From contig JAHWDD010000003.1 in assembly GCA_023897205.1 (NCBI GenBank), forward strand, positions 127,665 through 191,664: a DNA stretch of 64,000 nt, given 5' to 3'. This DNA comes from Exophiala sp. HKRS030. Lineage: Eukaryota; Ascomycota; Eurotiomycetes; Chaetothyriales; Herpotrichiellaceae. The position numbers were made by a program, and so were the translations under genes. The notes beneath the pieces were generated by a model. It was not told where the DNA came from. It worked only from the letters and a program-made list of their open reading frames with translations, and did not search any database. Below are positions 1-11,937 of the stretch, piece by piece; within the stretch, counting starts at the first letter, position 1, and the number at the start of each line of letters is the position of its first letter.

Positions 1-646
1 TCGAACTCTGATGGAAAGGGGGTACTCTTCCTTCCTTGACTGGCATGCAAGCCTAAAACAGTCCCTCTGTGAGTTTGTCTCATTCGGAAAAGAATGGGGT
101 GCTGCAAACTTACCCATACACTCTGAACGGACATTGCAACTTGCCATATGAAGAGTCTGGAATGCCATCCGGGACACTGTGTCTGCCCTAGTTACCACGG
201 TCGACACATTCGATTTCTATATCTGGAGGTATCTGACACATCTGTACTCCTAGTGTTTTCTATGCCCTGGCCACCGTGCAACCAAACTTGGCTGACATGT
301 GAGTCGTAACTGTGTCGTGGAGTATATACGCCTTGTTCACGATTTAAAGCTTTACTGATGACCGATACGTGTAGCCGGGGCTTCTGAAGAACTTTAGCAA
401 GCCCTTAGTATCCATCAACATATTATGCCCACTTAGGGAATCATTAGACGCTCTGGCGGATTTTAGGAAAATACCACTCCTCGACCGGGTGCGGCATTCC
501 GACATCAAAGTAGCTCCTCAGGTCAGGAGTGGACGACCCATAGGTATTACAACTTCTATGTAGAGAAGCTTATGACAGACACCAATCTATATGCACATTT
601 CTTTGATTGTTGCTACTTGTCCTGTAAGTTGATACTCTTATGGATA
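1..646. other. Left-edge sequence with no recognised gene
   Basis: No reading frame here resembles a known protein. A minus-strand stretch carries a GTAAGT-like donor near 110 followed by a CAG, which could be a chance intron-like signal or the end of a gene lying outside the window. The region is downstream of the minus-strand cupin gene and probably includes its 3' untranslated sequence. Confidence 0.4.
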
Positions 647-1293
647 TCAATTTTCCTTGATATGCTGCTCCCGCAATTCTTCCCCATTAACGTGAAATGG
701 CTCACACGGGATCGTCACAGCTACAAACCTGGCAGGGTTTGTTTGAGAGCCGTTTCTCCAGCGATGCATAGTTCCCCGCTGGACTATATGGTCCTGTTCA
801 CAGAAAAGCAATTAGGGCATCCGCTCAGAAGACCGACTCGGAGGGAAGGGAGACAAACCCCTGGTAGTAAACGCACTACCTCGCCGCTATCAAGCTCGTG
901 TAAGACTTCACCCATAACACAGATGGAGAAATCGATCGAAACTGTTCGATGAAGTTGACTTTTGGCACCTGGAATAAGGTCAACCACAAGAAGATTCGCC
1001 CCCGTGCCATAAGGCACGATGTTTTGTCCAGTCGAGCTCGTAGGGCCACTTTCTTGGAGATATGATTTCAAGTCGATGTCCGCGGCCAACTTTGCGGGTA
1101 CAGAACCAACTGCATATGAGCGACCTGTCCCGCCAGCATTGGGAACCGGCCAATATCTAACAGGCGGTGAGTCGAGATAAATGCTCTTTCCACCGCTGTT
1201 GTGTCCGGTGATATGGCGTTGGACAGGCGGAAGCATTGTCACAGACTCCACCATTTCAGAACCTAATTCCGGGGCAAGTTTTAGCTCCGCCAT
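647..1293 (-). CDS. Cupin-domain protein (single cupin fold)
   Basis: This is a predicted small cupin of about 193 residues in two exons (1293-859 and 793-647), separated by a 65-base GT-AG intron. Without splicing the frame runs into unrelated sequence after LLPG. With splicing it continues DHIVQRGTMHRWRN, which completes the second cupin motif. The first motif reads PGAKSQLHRTVSIDF followed by GEVLHELDSGE. The start is the ATG at 1293; a longer open frame upstream begins only at TTG. Fungal cupins of this form occur beside oxidative gene clusters, and their reaction is usually unknown (isomerase, dioxygenase or decarboxylase are all possible). Candidate metal ligands are His and Glu in the two motifs. 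It is the leftmost gene of the cluster and is transcribed in the same direction as the hydrolase and CoA ligase. Confidence 0.8.
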
Positions 1294-1805
1294 TTCCTCA
1301 GAGTACTTGCATGCAAATGTTGTTGGGTCTGTGGACAAGAAGCGGGTAGATTATGTGAGGAAAGTTATGTTGTATCCTAAATTCCAGGGTTCAGCAAGAG
1401 CTGAGGGAGTTTGTACGAAGCCATGGCGGACACAACTCAGGTCGGATAACGTCTTCCGCTATCTATTCCTGACTGCCAGGGACTCAACGAAACAACATCC
1501 AGCCCCGCATAGAGGTCGGAGGAGTCGGGTATAATATAGATGGGAGTGGCAATTGGATTTTATAGTAGTGGATTGGAACTCAACTCCGATCACATCCTGC
1601 TTCGGCCGGTCACAATTGATGTGATTGAACTTAGAGCCAGAGAATTCTCTCCTGTTCTACACGAATCCGCTGGACCATCACTGACATAGTATCTCAGCAT
1701 ATAGGGTGGCGTGATTGAAGTACTATCAAGGGAGTTAAGAGCTTGGATGGGGAATGTCTTCTTCTGTTTCAGAAATACGTAGAGTTCGTGTCACGTCGCC
1801 CGCTA
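1294..1805. other. Intergenic: cupin promoter and hydrolase 3' end
   Basis: This 512-base gap separates two minus-strand genes and should hold the cupin promoter plus the hydrolase terminator region. A CGGCCGG-like element lies near 1602, of the GC-rich type some Zn2Cys6 regulators bind, but a single copy proves nothing. No convincing coding frame is present. Confidence 0.4.
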
Positions 1806-2939
1806 TCAAGAAAGAAGCCAGGTCATGGCTGCATGGCTGTCCTTGTGGAATTGCTCTGAGACGTCTTTCAGAGACGATGCTGGCCATGTCCAGAAGTAAT
1901 GTGGGAGACCCGCGTATTCCTTTGCCTTCACCTGCACTCTTCTCGGATTTTCATTAGAACTGAGTCGGATGAAGAAGACGACGAGACTTACCCTCCTTCC
2001 CGGAGTTTCTCAACCAGCAGTCGACCATCGTCTCTAAGAGTGTCTTTGCAGGCTATCGCAATATATGTCCTCGGTAACCTATGTAACTTCTCATGAAGGA
2101 GTACAGATAGGTACTTGTGACCGAGAGGCGGCCCATATGCATCTATGTTATATCCACGTGAGTTAGTAGTTTCATACCTATTGAAGCGATCTCACCAGCG
2201 AATCCTATCATGCCCCCTGGAGAATTGGGACCCGTATCGGCATTATCGACGTAGGATGTATGCCTGCCCTCAAGCTCTTTGGGAATGAGCCTAGGGTCCA
2301 CAGTCACGGGCACAGCCAAGAACAAACCATCTGGCGACCTGTGATGCCCCTCATCGATCAATCGAAGTGCGACTGCGAGGGCCAGGTTGGCTCCGGCAGA
2401 ACCACCAGCGAGCACGATTCTCTCCGCCAGACAGTCAAAGGTGCTCGCATGAGCGACAGCCCAATCGTATAGTTCCACACAGTCGTCCAAGGGGATGGGA
2501 AATTTGTGCTCTGGTGATAGCCGATACTCGATTGACACGACGATCATCTTGCTTCTTTTGCAGAATTCCACGCATTGAGCATCTTCACTGTCGATATCTC
2601 CCATTGCCCAACCGCCTCCGTGGATATAAATGCACAGGTTCGAATTTTTGACAGACGGTGAGGTGTAGATACGAACCCGATTCCCACTTTGAGTGACAAT
2701 CCGGTCGTCACGTTGAACAGAGGTATCAAATCCCTTCATCGGGAATTTCGAAACGAGATCTTTTCCTAGTGACTCCCATTGCTTGAGAATGGTGCCAATG
2801 TCGCCATCAAGTACTGGTCTATACCCTAAGTCTTTTTCAAACTGCAACAAATCAGCACAGGAGGACATAAGCATATGTTGACTGCCAGTAGAAGAGGTGA
2901 ACGCACATCAATCCACTCTGCTGCGTAAGCCTCCGTCAT
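1806..2939 (-). CDS. Alpha/beta hydrolase, HSL/acetyl-esterase type
   Basis: The gene has four exons (2939-2907, 2841-2196, 2142-1992, 1938-1806) with introns of 65, 53 and 53 bases, encoding about 320 residues. The oxyanion-hole motif HGGGW and the nucleophile elbow GGSAGAN are typical of the hormone-sensitive-lipase family. The SIEYRLSPEHKFPIP segment is another hallmark. The final exon supplies the catalytic His region in AGLPHYFWTWP. The first exon reads MTEAYAAEWID and joins in frame to FEKDLG, a usual N-terminus for this family. It should hydrolyse short acyl esters or lactones. Next to two Baeyer-Villiger monooxygenases, a lactone or ester hydrolase role is a reasonable inference. No signal peptide is seen, so it is probably cytosolic. 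Confidence 0.9.
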
Positions 2940-3381
2940 AGCCGTTCACTGCATTCAGTCCAAATCGAGGCGGCCAGTTAGAACAGTAAAATGGGTAACT
3001 TGGTCGAGTTTTGAAGTGCTGTATGATACTGCAGGTTGTGTAGGGATTGGTATGGAAGTCGGAGTGACTGTGAGAAAGGTCTAATAGGCCTAAAAACAGC
3101 CAAAAGGTGTGGATCTCTCACGGGCACTGCGGGCCAACAGCTTTGATTCGATTAGGCGATGCGGGAAACGCTTTACCCCCAGCTTAACCGGTTTTCAAAG
3201 CTTTGCATCCCATGATAATAGACAAAGGATCTTCATTCTTTCAAGACGGGATCAAGTCGTTGGCTACGTGCGGCAGGCACTGTGCCACTTGTATAGCTAG
3301 ATCTAAGCACGCTGACTGCTTGAGAATTGGGTTGATAGCGCACATAAGGCTCTCATGCCATAGTTGTATACATGTACATAC
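2940..3381. other. Intergenic: hydrolase promoter and CoA-ligase 3' end
   Basis: The 442-base gap lies upstream of the hydrolase start and downstream of the CoA-ligase stop, both genes being on the minus strand. No gene or repeat is apparent. Confidence 0.4.
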
Positions 3382-5211
3382 CTATAGCCTGTGTTTGATA
3401 TTAGTCGCCAGCAGTTTGGCATCTTGCTTGGCCCATTCTCTCATCGTCTTTCTTTGGATCTTCCCACTTGCTAGTTTTGGTATTTCCTTAACAAAAGCCA
3501 CACCTCCCTGAAGCCTTTTGTGCTTGGCCACTCTTTCTTCAACCCAGGATTGAATCGATCGCTCTGTAGGACGATGTTCAGGGTTCATGTCTTTCAGCAC
3601 CACATAAGCCCTTGGGAATTCTTCTTCTCCAGAGGTTATGCCCACGACGGCAGCATCGGCAATATCATCATGCTGGAGGAGTATGGCTTCTAGCTCCGCG
3701 GGGGCCACCTGGAGTCCGCTTACTTTGATCAACTCCTACTACGGTTAGCTGGCTCCGGGGCTTCCAAAAAGACAGAGAAAAAATTCTGGGTACCTTTTTC
3801 CGATCCACTATCCAAACCATCCCTTTGTGGTCCATCACAGCGATGTCCCCGGTCTTCAGCCAGCCATCGTCCGAAAATGCCTCTTTCGTGGCAGCTGGGT
3901 TTCTCCAATACCCCAGAGCAACATTGGGGCCCTTATAATACAGCTCTCCCCGTTCTCCTGGGCCAACCTCATTTCCCATGTCGTCCACCAGTTTACAGAA
4001 TGAGTTCGGATGAAGCATTCCGACGCTTCCTGTCTGGCTGCAGAGATCGGCAGGCATATTCAGCCCACCACAAGTTACTTCAGTCATCCCCCAGCCCTGC
4101 CTTATTGTGAACCCGAATTTCTTGGTGACCTCATTCTGAAGGGCCATGGACAAGGGTGCAGCTCCACAGAGAACGTCGATCACGGACGACAGATCATACT
4201 TTTCTGTCTCAGGTCGCTTGTTGAGCATGATCATAATGGGAGGGGCGATCTGAAGGTGCGTGATTTTGTACGTCTGTACAACCCATAAGAATCTTTCGTA
4301 ATTGAAAGTCTTCATGACGAAGACTTTAGTTCTCAGTTTTGCTGCCATCAGGATGTTATACACTTGACCATAGGCATGATAAAGGGGCAAAAAGCCGACC
4401 CATCGCTCCTCGGGCCGGTTTCGCGCGCTATAAGGCTTCCCATAGTCTCTCATAAAGATGATCTGCTCAGAGTTTGCTATCAAAGCATGATGGGATACGT
4501 AGACACCCTTGGGAAGTCCAGTTGTACTATCCGAGGCAGTCAGTAATACGAAAACCAGAGTAGGATTACACGAACAGGACGTACCCTGATGAATAATTTA
4601 GACTTGCAGCTCGAGTCTTCGACGCGCTTGAATCAAATGGTGCCAGTTGCCCACATTCACACTCTGTCTCAGGAGGAAGTATGGAAAACCAATCGACCAA
4701 GCCTCTGACAGGCTGAACTGGGCGGTCAGAGAACAACATGAGGCATTCCAGTGGTAGCCCGACTTCCTTGGCCGATTTGATGGCCGTCTCAGCAAGACTC
4801 GGATGGAGAAGAACGAGCTTCGCCCCCGTGTCACGCATCAAATTGCTCAACTCTGTTGAGAGTTAGATTTTCGGCCAATTATTGGGGACAAGATAGTGAC
4901 AGACCTCCGACGGTGTAGGCAGGATTTGCTCCTGTAAATACAGCACCATAAGAAGTAACGCCAAAATATGCTACAGGCACAAAAATGTGATTAGGCGTGA
5001 ATACTAGGACTACATCACCATGCTGGAGCTGATGTCTTTTCAAGGAGATAGCCAGCCGCCGAACCCAGGACCGAAGGTCATGCAAAGAGAGCGCTCGTGA
5101 TGGATCTTCCGCATCGATCCATATCGGGTCTTTCGAGATGTTGTCTCCCAGTGCATAAGACAAAACATCCGTCTGTGGTATGGGTAGGTCTGGAAAGACT
5201 GAACGAACCAT
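3382..5211 (-). CDS. AMP-binding acyl/aryl-CoA ligase (4-coumarate-CoA-ligase-like)
   Basis: Four exons (5211-4905, 4852-4585, 4526-3794, 3735-3382) give a 553-residue enzyme with every junction in frame. Splicing restores the AMP-binding loop SSGTTGLPKG at about residues 190-199. Later motifs are GWGMTE, YWRNPAATKEAF, DGWLKTGDIAV, IVDRKKELIKVSG and the C-terminal lysine loop LASGKIQRK. The family adenylates a carboxylic acid with ATP and transfers it to coenzyme A. The protein ends in HRL, which resembles a type 1 peroxisomal targeting tripeptide, so a peroxisomal site is likely but unproven. It is divergent from the regulator at 6160. In the cluster it would activate the ring-opened acid for beta-oxidation by the dehydrogenase at 9351. 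The substrate cannot be read from the sequence. Confidence 0.93.
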
Positions 5212-6159
5212 TATTGCTGGCGAAGTTGAAGTTTCGGACTGCTAGCTGTACCCAAGCTTTGAATCTCAAGATATTAGATGGACTGGCTTACGGAGGCTCG
5301 AAATGAGAGATTGTTGTGTTTGGCACTGGACACAATGCCTTGCGGTGCTGGCGTGGTTGATGGAGCATCATGTAACTGTATTTGGTTGTGGTTGCCGCGG
5401 GTGTCGATATCCTGCTCCAGCGGGTTCGTAAAAGGCCACCCGCCCCACTGGATCGAAGTTATACTTCAATATGCATGTGTTGTAACCCCTGCCATTCATC
5501 GATGTAGTTGCTGATTAGATCAAAAAAGGGAGAATCGGTAAGAAGACACTCCAAAGCGTCTACACAGGCCCGCTTGATTGTTATTGACCTTTTCTGTTCC
5601 ATCCATTAAGTATTTTCATTAAGTGTTTTAGCCTTCGAGTCCGCACATGATAACCCTCGTTAGGTGTCCAGAATGCGTCTTCAAGTAGTGATAACCCTGT
5701 CAGATTTCCATTTCGCTCGCGATGTTCCTGTAAAGCTCGTTGGTGCAAGTCTAGACCTCAGGACACAGGGGCCTTGTTCAGATTCTGGTAATCTAACCTT
5801 CCCACCTAGCTTGGACCGGAGCGGCAGACCTGAGAATCAGCAAGGTTAGACCTTTGATGCGTTGACAGCACTTCCCCCAAGGGTACAAGGGAGTCCCCCA
5901 ACCACTTCCCGTACCCCGCATCTGCGCCCCAAGGGGGGTGTTGATTGGACTGGGGTTGAGGACAATGCATAAAAGAGCTGAGATGCCCTTACGTTCGCTC
6001 CGGGTATCCGAACCCTTGACCATTTGTCTTGTATAGTATGCCAGCTGCTCGTCCCCCTCGGGATCCATCCAAGATAGTTTGCTTCAATTCATTTTCACTG
6101 CTTAGTATTGAGGTGCCTTGTGACAACCGCAGCCCGAATAGGTTGGTACAGTATCAATC
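5212..6159. promoter_or_regulatory. Divergent promoter region, CoA ligase / regulator 1
   Basis: This 948-base region lies between two diverging start codons. On the regulator side there is an inverted CCAAT box (ATTGG, 5944-5948) and a TATA-like ATAAAA (5969-5974), about 190 bases before the regulator ATG. A CCCCAAGGGGGG stretch just upstream contains stress-element-like AGGGG. A CCGCGG palindrome lies near 5396. No transcript data are available, so these are candidate sites only. Confidence 0.4.
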
Positions 6160-8807
6160 ATGGCTGTGGACTCCACCCAGGTCCGTCAACGTGCTGCGTT
6201 AGCTTGTGTGCCGTGTAGGCACCGCAGAGTCAAGGTAAGCCAGGGTTCTCAAGATTGCAGATCACCAGAAAGACTGACCAGTGGCCACTTCCCGACTAGT
6301 GTGAGACCATAGAAGGCGAGTCCGAGTGCCAACTCTGCCGCCAGAAGGGCATCGAATGCATCACGGTATCTCTGGACGGAAGAAGAAGGTAAGTTGATTG
6401 AATGATCTGGCAGGGTTTGAATCTGAGAGCCTGCAGCTCTGCCACGAACCGCTGTGCGAAAAGTTTGAAAGAACGTGTGGATGAATTGGAATATCTCTTG
6501 GAACAAGAAAGACAGAAAAGCAATGCACGACCTAGAGCAAAGACCTCCGATCTCCCCACGCCTCTCGTAGGCTCCAACACGCAGTCACGGAGACGAGCGC
6601 CGTCAACGACCACTACCCGCAACTCTACGACGACAGAAATGGCACCGCCTAGCCGGGAGCCCGATACATCCCTTGAGATAGACAATATCATCCGGCACCA
6701 TGAAGCTGTCGCGTCGAGCCCTGTGCGTGGGCAGGAGCCAGATCGCATGTCACCCGTGAGCTCGAACTGCAGCAGCAAAGGTCTTACAGATAGGTTGTTG
6801 GATCCTCTTGGCCAGTTGAGCATCGATCACGGAACTGGTCGCTTGCGATACTTTGGCCCTCTGACAAATCTCCATACCTTCTGGGACGTGAGCCTGTCAA
6901 CAGACATTGCAAAGAGGAGAGAAAACAATGAGATCACCACATCGATCCTTCGAAACCTATCGGTTGAGACTCACGACTACTTGATGAGTTGCTTTTGGAT
7001 CTATCACAATGCCATCTTCCATGTCGTTCATAAAGAAGCATTCTACAAAGACAAGGAGAGCGAGAAGGGGAAAAACTATTCTGGACTTCTACATATATGT
7101 ATTCTCGCCATGGGATATCGCTTCGCAGACAAGTCGAGACAATCAGTTCGAAGGCTTGCAATCGCCACTTGTCCTAGAGAGTCGATCCTGCACCGCGAAG
7201 CAAAGAGACTATTCGAACACGAACTAAGGCAGCCTGGCGGCATTCCATCGATTCAAGCGTTGCTCCTGCTGGCAGACCTGGAATGCGGATGTGGAAGGGA
7301 CAATACCGGCTGGATGTATGCAGGTAACGACCACCGCTCGATACACTCCGCTCCCGTACTCACTGCTTTCAGGTATGGCGTGCCGGCTGTGTTTTGATCT
7401 CGGATTGAATCTTGACTGTACCGGACTCGGTTTGGGCGAAGAAGAAGTTCAAGTGCGGCGAATGATTCTATGGGCGTGCTGCATTTATGACAAGTGAGTT
7501 AATCAGACTCTGAGAGTTACACCTTGCTGACGCCTCGTTGAGATACTGGTGTCTTTACCTTGGACGCAGAACAACCGTCAAATCTTCGGATATTGAGGTC
7601 CTCCCAACTAGTTCTCATCGATTAGGAGGACTCCATCCCTCCGGGGCGGAAAAACTGTTTGAAACAGAGATCTATGAGTCCTTGTTAGATTTGATGGATA
7701 TTGCAGGACAATTGACGGACAACATTCATATCCAAGCTAATAAGCTCAGCCACCAGTGTTACTCTAGCGTCGCCGCGGTTGATAGTGAGTTGAATGCTTG
7801 GTACAACCGACTTCCCCCAAAGCTACAATGGACACCTGAGAACGTGTCTATAGCGCCATCTTCCTTTTTCCTTCTCCAGTAAGCTTGCAAACCATCAATC
7901 TGGGATTTCAGCTTACCATAAACCTCTTAGTCAACAGTACCACTCAACAGTCGTGCTTCTGCACCGACCATACATACATGGATTTTATGGTGAAAGTGAT
8001 GGGTACCCTCCGAACCCGGGGATTATTCCAGATCATTTGGTCCAAATGTCGCAAACAATTTGCCTTGAACACGCGACTCGCGTGGCAAACATACTTAAAG
8101 AGCACCAGCAGCATTATGATCCCAGCAGATTCTGCTTAACTGTTCTTCAACATGCCGGTACAGCGGCGACAGTAATGATTGCCCGAGTGAGAACGATCAA
8201 TGACTCTGTCGAGCGGCGTGGCCTTCTTCGCCACTTAGAGTGCCTGACCCAAGTCCTGTCGGCAATGTCCCCGACCTTTCAACCAGCTGAGCGTATGTCC
8301 AATCTTCTCAACGAAGTTTTGGCCGAAGCTGGGGTTGTATTCAACAGCCATCTTAGAACGGGGCTAGACAGAAATTCCGAAGCATCAGCTACAATGAAGA
8401 CCAGTGCACAGCCCGACGACATCGGCCAACCCGCCTCGAAAAGAAGGCAAATCGAGCGTGCCCCATCAAACGAGTTTGTCCTCACAATGTCGTCTCTTCC
8501 AGACTTGAACAACGGGCATCTTCGTCCACCCAATCTATTCGAGGCCCCTCAATCTACCTTGGCCAATTCAACACTCATGACCAGCCCAGGCGCTACGATC
8601 TCCAGCTATGCCAAATCCTCATGGATGACACAACCACAACTACCTACTAGCACGAGTGTACCAATGCAGTGTAGTTCAGTGAACTACAATGATGCACTGG
8701 TCCCCATGATTGACTCCGACGCATTCATGTCTGGTTCTGTCTTCGAACCCGCCGGGTCTCCTGAAGACTGGAGGGTTATGCTGAGGGACCTTGGTACGGA
8801 CATCTGA
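6160..8807 (+). CDS. Zn2Cys6 transcription factor 1 with fungal-specific regulatory domain
   Basis: Six exons (6160-6234, 6300-6388, 6437-7323, 7373-7493, 7543-7878, 7931-8807) encode about 794 residues. Cysteines 16, 19, 26, 35, 38 and 45 form the binuclear zinc cluster (spacing 2, 6, 8, 2, 6). The cluster is split by an intron directly before Cys26. A short coiled coil follows (SLKERVDELEYLLEQER). The middle homology region contains HDYLMSCFWIYHNAIFHVVHKE and later FFLLHQQYHSTVVLLHRPY, typical of the XlnR-like fungal-specific domain. The C-terminus is Ser/Thr/Gln-rich, as in activation domains. The acceptor of the second intron could also lie nine bases upstream (6428); both keep frame. It is divergent from the CoA ligase and paralogous to the regulator at 25537, so it probably controls the cluster. 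Confidence 0.92.
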
Positions 8808-9350
8808 CTGCCTATAGTAAATGGTCCACATGTTCGTCGCCGATGAAGTCATTGCTTGAAAGTTTTGCTATGCACCTGATGTTCACATACTCATTCCTAG
8901 ATCCGTGTTAGCTGGTTCCTTCGGCGCACACAGGCGGGCTGGTAGTCATCACTAATGGGTGGCTTGATCGACTGGGTGGTTTTGTTCAAACTCAATATTC
9001 CTCTGAGAAGGTCGTTATCATCAGTGTCAACAATGTCTGTAATACTTAAGGTACGGATTAGATCTACCATTGCTAGGTAGGCATGGACAAGCCAAAGAGA
9101 CAGGTTTTGAAGAATATATGTCGAATCCTCCCTGCAACAAGCATGGCTATCCTTTATTAGCCGGGTCTCAATATCCGCATGAGGTCGGGAAGGTTAGCAC
9201 ACTCGACTCAGCGTGGGCCGCCGGAAGCCGAGGTTAAGGTGCTGCCAGTGCATTGCATCGAGTACATAGTCGTTCGTCAAAGCTGCAGAATACACGTTCT
9301 GCCCCTGCAATCTTTTTTTCCTTGTAGGCCAATGTTCCTCTGTGAAGATC
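8808..9350. other. Intergenic: regulator 1 terminator and acyl-CoA dehydrogenase promoter
   Basis: A 543-base gap between two plus-strand genes. No gene is seen. The dehydrogenase promoter should lie here; no obvious TATA box was found. Confidence 0.35.
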
Positions 9351-10969
9351 ATGGACGTTGTGTCTAGACTCCCGGCGCTCGTCCAGGGCCAAATCAGTGA
9401 TCGTGCTGTTAGGACCTTGGAAACGGTAAGGCACATCATCTGACCTCACATGCAGCCACATTGACATTCTTCAGGTTCAAAAGTTTGTGCTGGAAGAATG
9501 CGAGTATTCCCCCGGAGTTTGCTCTTCCCACAGCGATGTCCGAATGTTAACATGGCTCAGGCGTGCCGGCTGAGTCGGTTTTTGAGGCGCAACTTGCGCA
9601 AGAAACCAGTCGATGGACTTCACCTCCAGTCCTCGAAGGACTAAAGGCAAGGGCAAAGGAATTGGGCCTGTGGAACATGTTTCTATCAAAGCAATCAGAA
9701 GGCGCAGGATACACAAATCTGGAATATGCATTGATGGCAGAATACCTCGGCAGGTCTAAGCTTGGTCCCGAGGTAGGTTCAGGATCCTTGTATCCATTAG
9801 GACAACATGCTGACAATTTAGGCAACAAACAACTCGGCCCCGGATACAGGCAACATGGAGATCATTGCAAAGTATGGGACTGCGGAACAGAAGCGCCGCT
9901 GGCTCCTGCCGCTATTGAATGGAGAAATTCGATCGGCCTACGTGATGACAGAGCCAGATGTAGCCTCAAGTGATGCAACAAATGTTCGACTGAGCATGGT
10001 CAGGGAGGGAGATTTTTACATACTCAATGGATCGGTGCGTGCATTTTCACAGGTACTAAAAGCTCGGTACATGCTGATATGTTCATTCTAGAAATGGTGG
10101 ATTAGCAGTGCAGGCGATCCGCGCTGCAAGGTCTATATTGTCATTGGAAAAACAAATCCCGAGCATCCAGATAAATACAAACAGCAATCCATGATTATTG
10201 TTCCAGCGGACACGGAAGGGATTGAAGTCACCAGGCTTTTATCGGTGTACGGATATGACGATTCCCCCCTTGGCCATGGACATCTCACATTCGACAACGT
10301 GAGAGTTCCCGCCGCAAACATACTACTTGGACCGGGTAGAGGCTTTGAGATCATGCAAGGCCGCATGGGTCCTGGTAGGATTCATCACGCGATGCGCTGC
10401 ATTGGGTTTGTGAGTGTGAATTCTGTCTGGCAAAACTAAGACTCTGACCGGATTAGGCCGAGCGAGCTCTAGACTTGATGTTGAGTCGAGCTAATGACGC
10501 AAGGAAACAACCTTTTGGGAAGGTGCTAAGTGAGCACGGCAGTATGATAGAGGCGATTGCGCGCTGCCGAATTGAAATCGACACAGCAAGGTTACTGGTT
10601 CTCGACGCTGCGGCTAAGATTGATCAAAGCAATGCAAAGGGAGCTCTGAAGCAGATCGCAGAAGCAAAGATCTTCGTCCCCGAAATGACCTGCAGAGTCA
10701 TTGACCGAGCTATACAGTCTTTTGGTGCTGAAGGGGTCTCCCAGGACACTCCCTTGGCCTCCATGTGGGCGGCAGCGAGGATTGTGCGCATAGCAGATGG
10801 CCCAGACGAGGTTCATTTGCGACAACTTGGTCGGAATGAGAACAAGAGAGCATCATCTGTACAGGCTTTGCTTGAACTTCAGCGCAAGCGATCCAAAGAG
10901 TGGCTCGAAGGCTGTGGACTCGGGAACAATGATAAACGGAGGCCCGTCAGCAGGAAAGCAAGACTGTAG
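9351..10969 (+). CDS. Acyl-CoA dehydrogenase, ACAD10/11-like, with possible peroxisomal signal
   Basis: Six exons (9351-9425, 9475-9499, 9561-9772, 9822-10034, 10092-10409, 10457-10969) encode 451 residues. Family signatures are [54 protein letters not shown] and [18 protein letters not shown], the last typical of the ACAD11 group. The enzyme should be an FAD-dependent desaturase of acyl-CoA, the first beta-oxidation step. The C-terminus is KARL, so ARL may act as a peroxisomal targeting tripeptide. The second intron (9500-9560) uses a GC donor: this is the only junction found that joins EEC to PAESVFEAQ in frame, as the family requires. It sits between regulator 1 and the P450 and pairs functionally with the CoA ligase. 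Confidence 0.92.
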
Positions 10970-11937
10970 GTGATGCAACACAGCATTGCATAGAGATAGA
11001 ATCGGTCACAGCTATGCGGCACTTCGTAGAGAAAAGTGAGACAGCATGCCCATACCGCTGAGCTTATTTTTCAAGGGCGCACTTATATCAAAGGCTGCCG
11101 TAACAAAATCTGCAGCTTCTTTGCCAGCTGCTGTACTCTTGCGTAGCTGAAAGAAAGCGGTGGTGGCCATGCTATTGCATTCCAGAACGGCTGGATAGCA
11201 GCCGGAAATGCCAGCGACTGTCGATATACGCGTTGCTAGGCCCCGCTCGAAGCGAGCTCCCGCAATTTACGGAGAACACCCACGGAATCCCCACCAGGGA
11301 AGCAAGAATTCGACGTTTCCCTGAGCTGCTCCCTGGTCGGGCTACCTATCTTTTGTGCCGTGGTCGGTAGCTGGCTCTGGTCGCCAAATCTTGGTCACTA
11401 AAGTTGCGTAAGTCCTTAAAGGGCCTTAAACCTCAGCCCAGCTCCTGACTCGGGACGTTGGCGCCCACAAACGATTTGGGTGATGTTTGACTCCAGGTTA
11501 TTTCCAGTCCGGCTAGGATCTGTCCTTGGCTGATTGGCAAGGTAAAAGAGCGGAAATGTGACAAATTCTAACTTTTCAGTGTAATATCGCCATGGTCTAA
11601 TGTGGCCATTGGGGTCCCTAGCACATGATCGATAGCCTAGGGTTCCAAGAGCAGGTGAGTGAGATCAAGGCTTGAAAGATTGTGTTTGTTGAGTTCCAGC
11701 ACACTGTCAACCACTTGACCGGATAGTTGTGTCGTACTTTTTTGCTGTGTTGTATTTTTCATTGCCGCCGACAATTCTCTGGCCCTGGTTGGAGTCTAAC
11801 TACATATCTCGCTATCTGCACCGCCTATACCTCAGCTCTTCCAGGGCGACATGACTTGGTTCTTTGCATAACGGGAAGCAGAATGGATTGCTGCATCATA
11901 AGCTTTACTCCTCCTCGACTTATGGTATACTCAATGC
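10970..11937. other. Convergent intergenic region, dehydrogenase / P450
   Basis: These 968 bases separate the 3' ends of two converging genes. Frames on either strand are short and resemble nothing known. A CCACGGAATCCCCACC stretch near 11280 is only moderately GC-rich. No repeat or RNA gene was recognised. Confidence 0.35.

Noticed and set aside
1294..1338. Upstream extension of the cupin frame
   Set aside because: It begins at TTG, not ATG; the in-frame ATG at 1293 fits better. The same reasoning moved the amine oxidase start from 49720 (GTG) to 49708.
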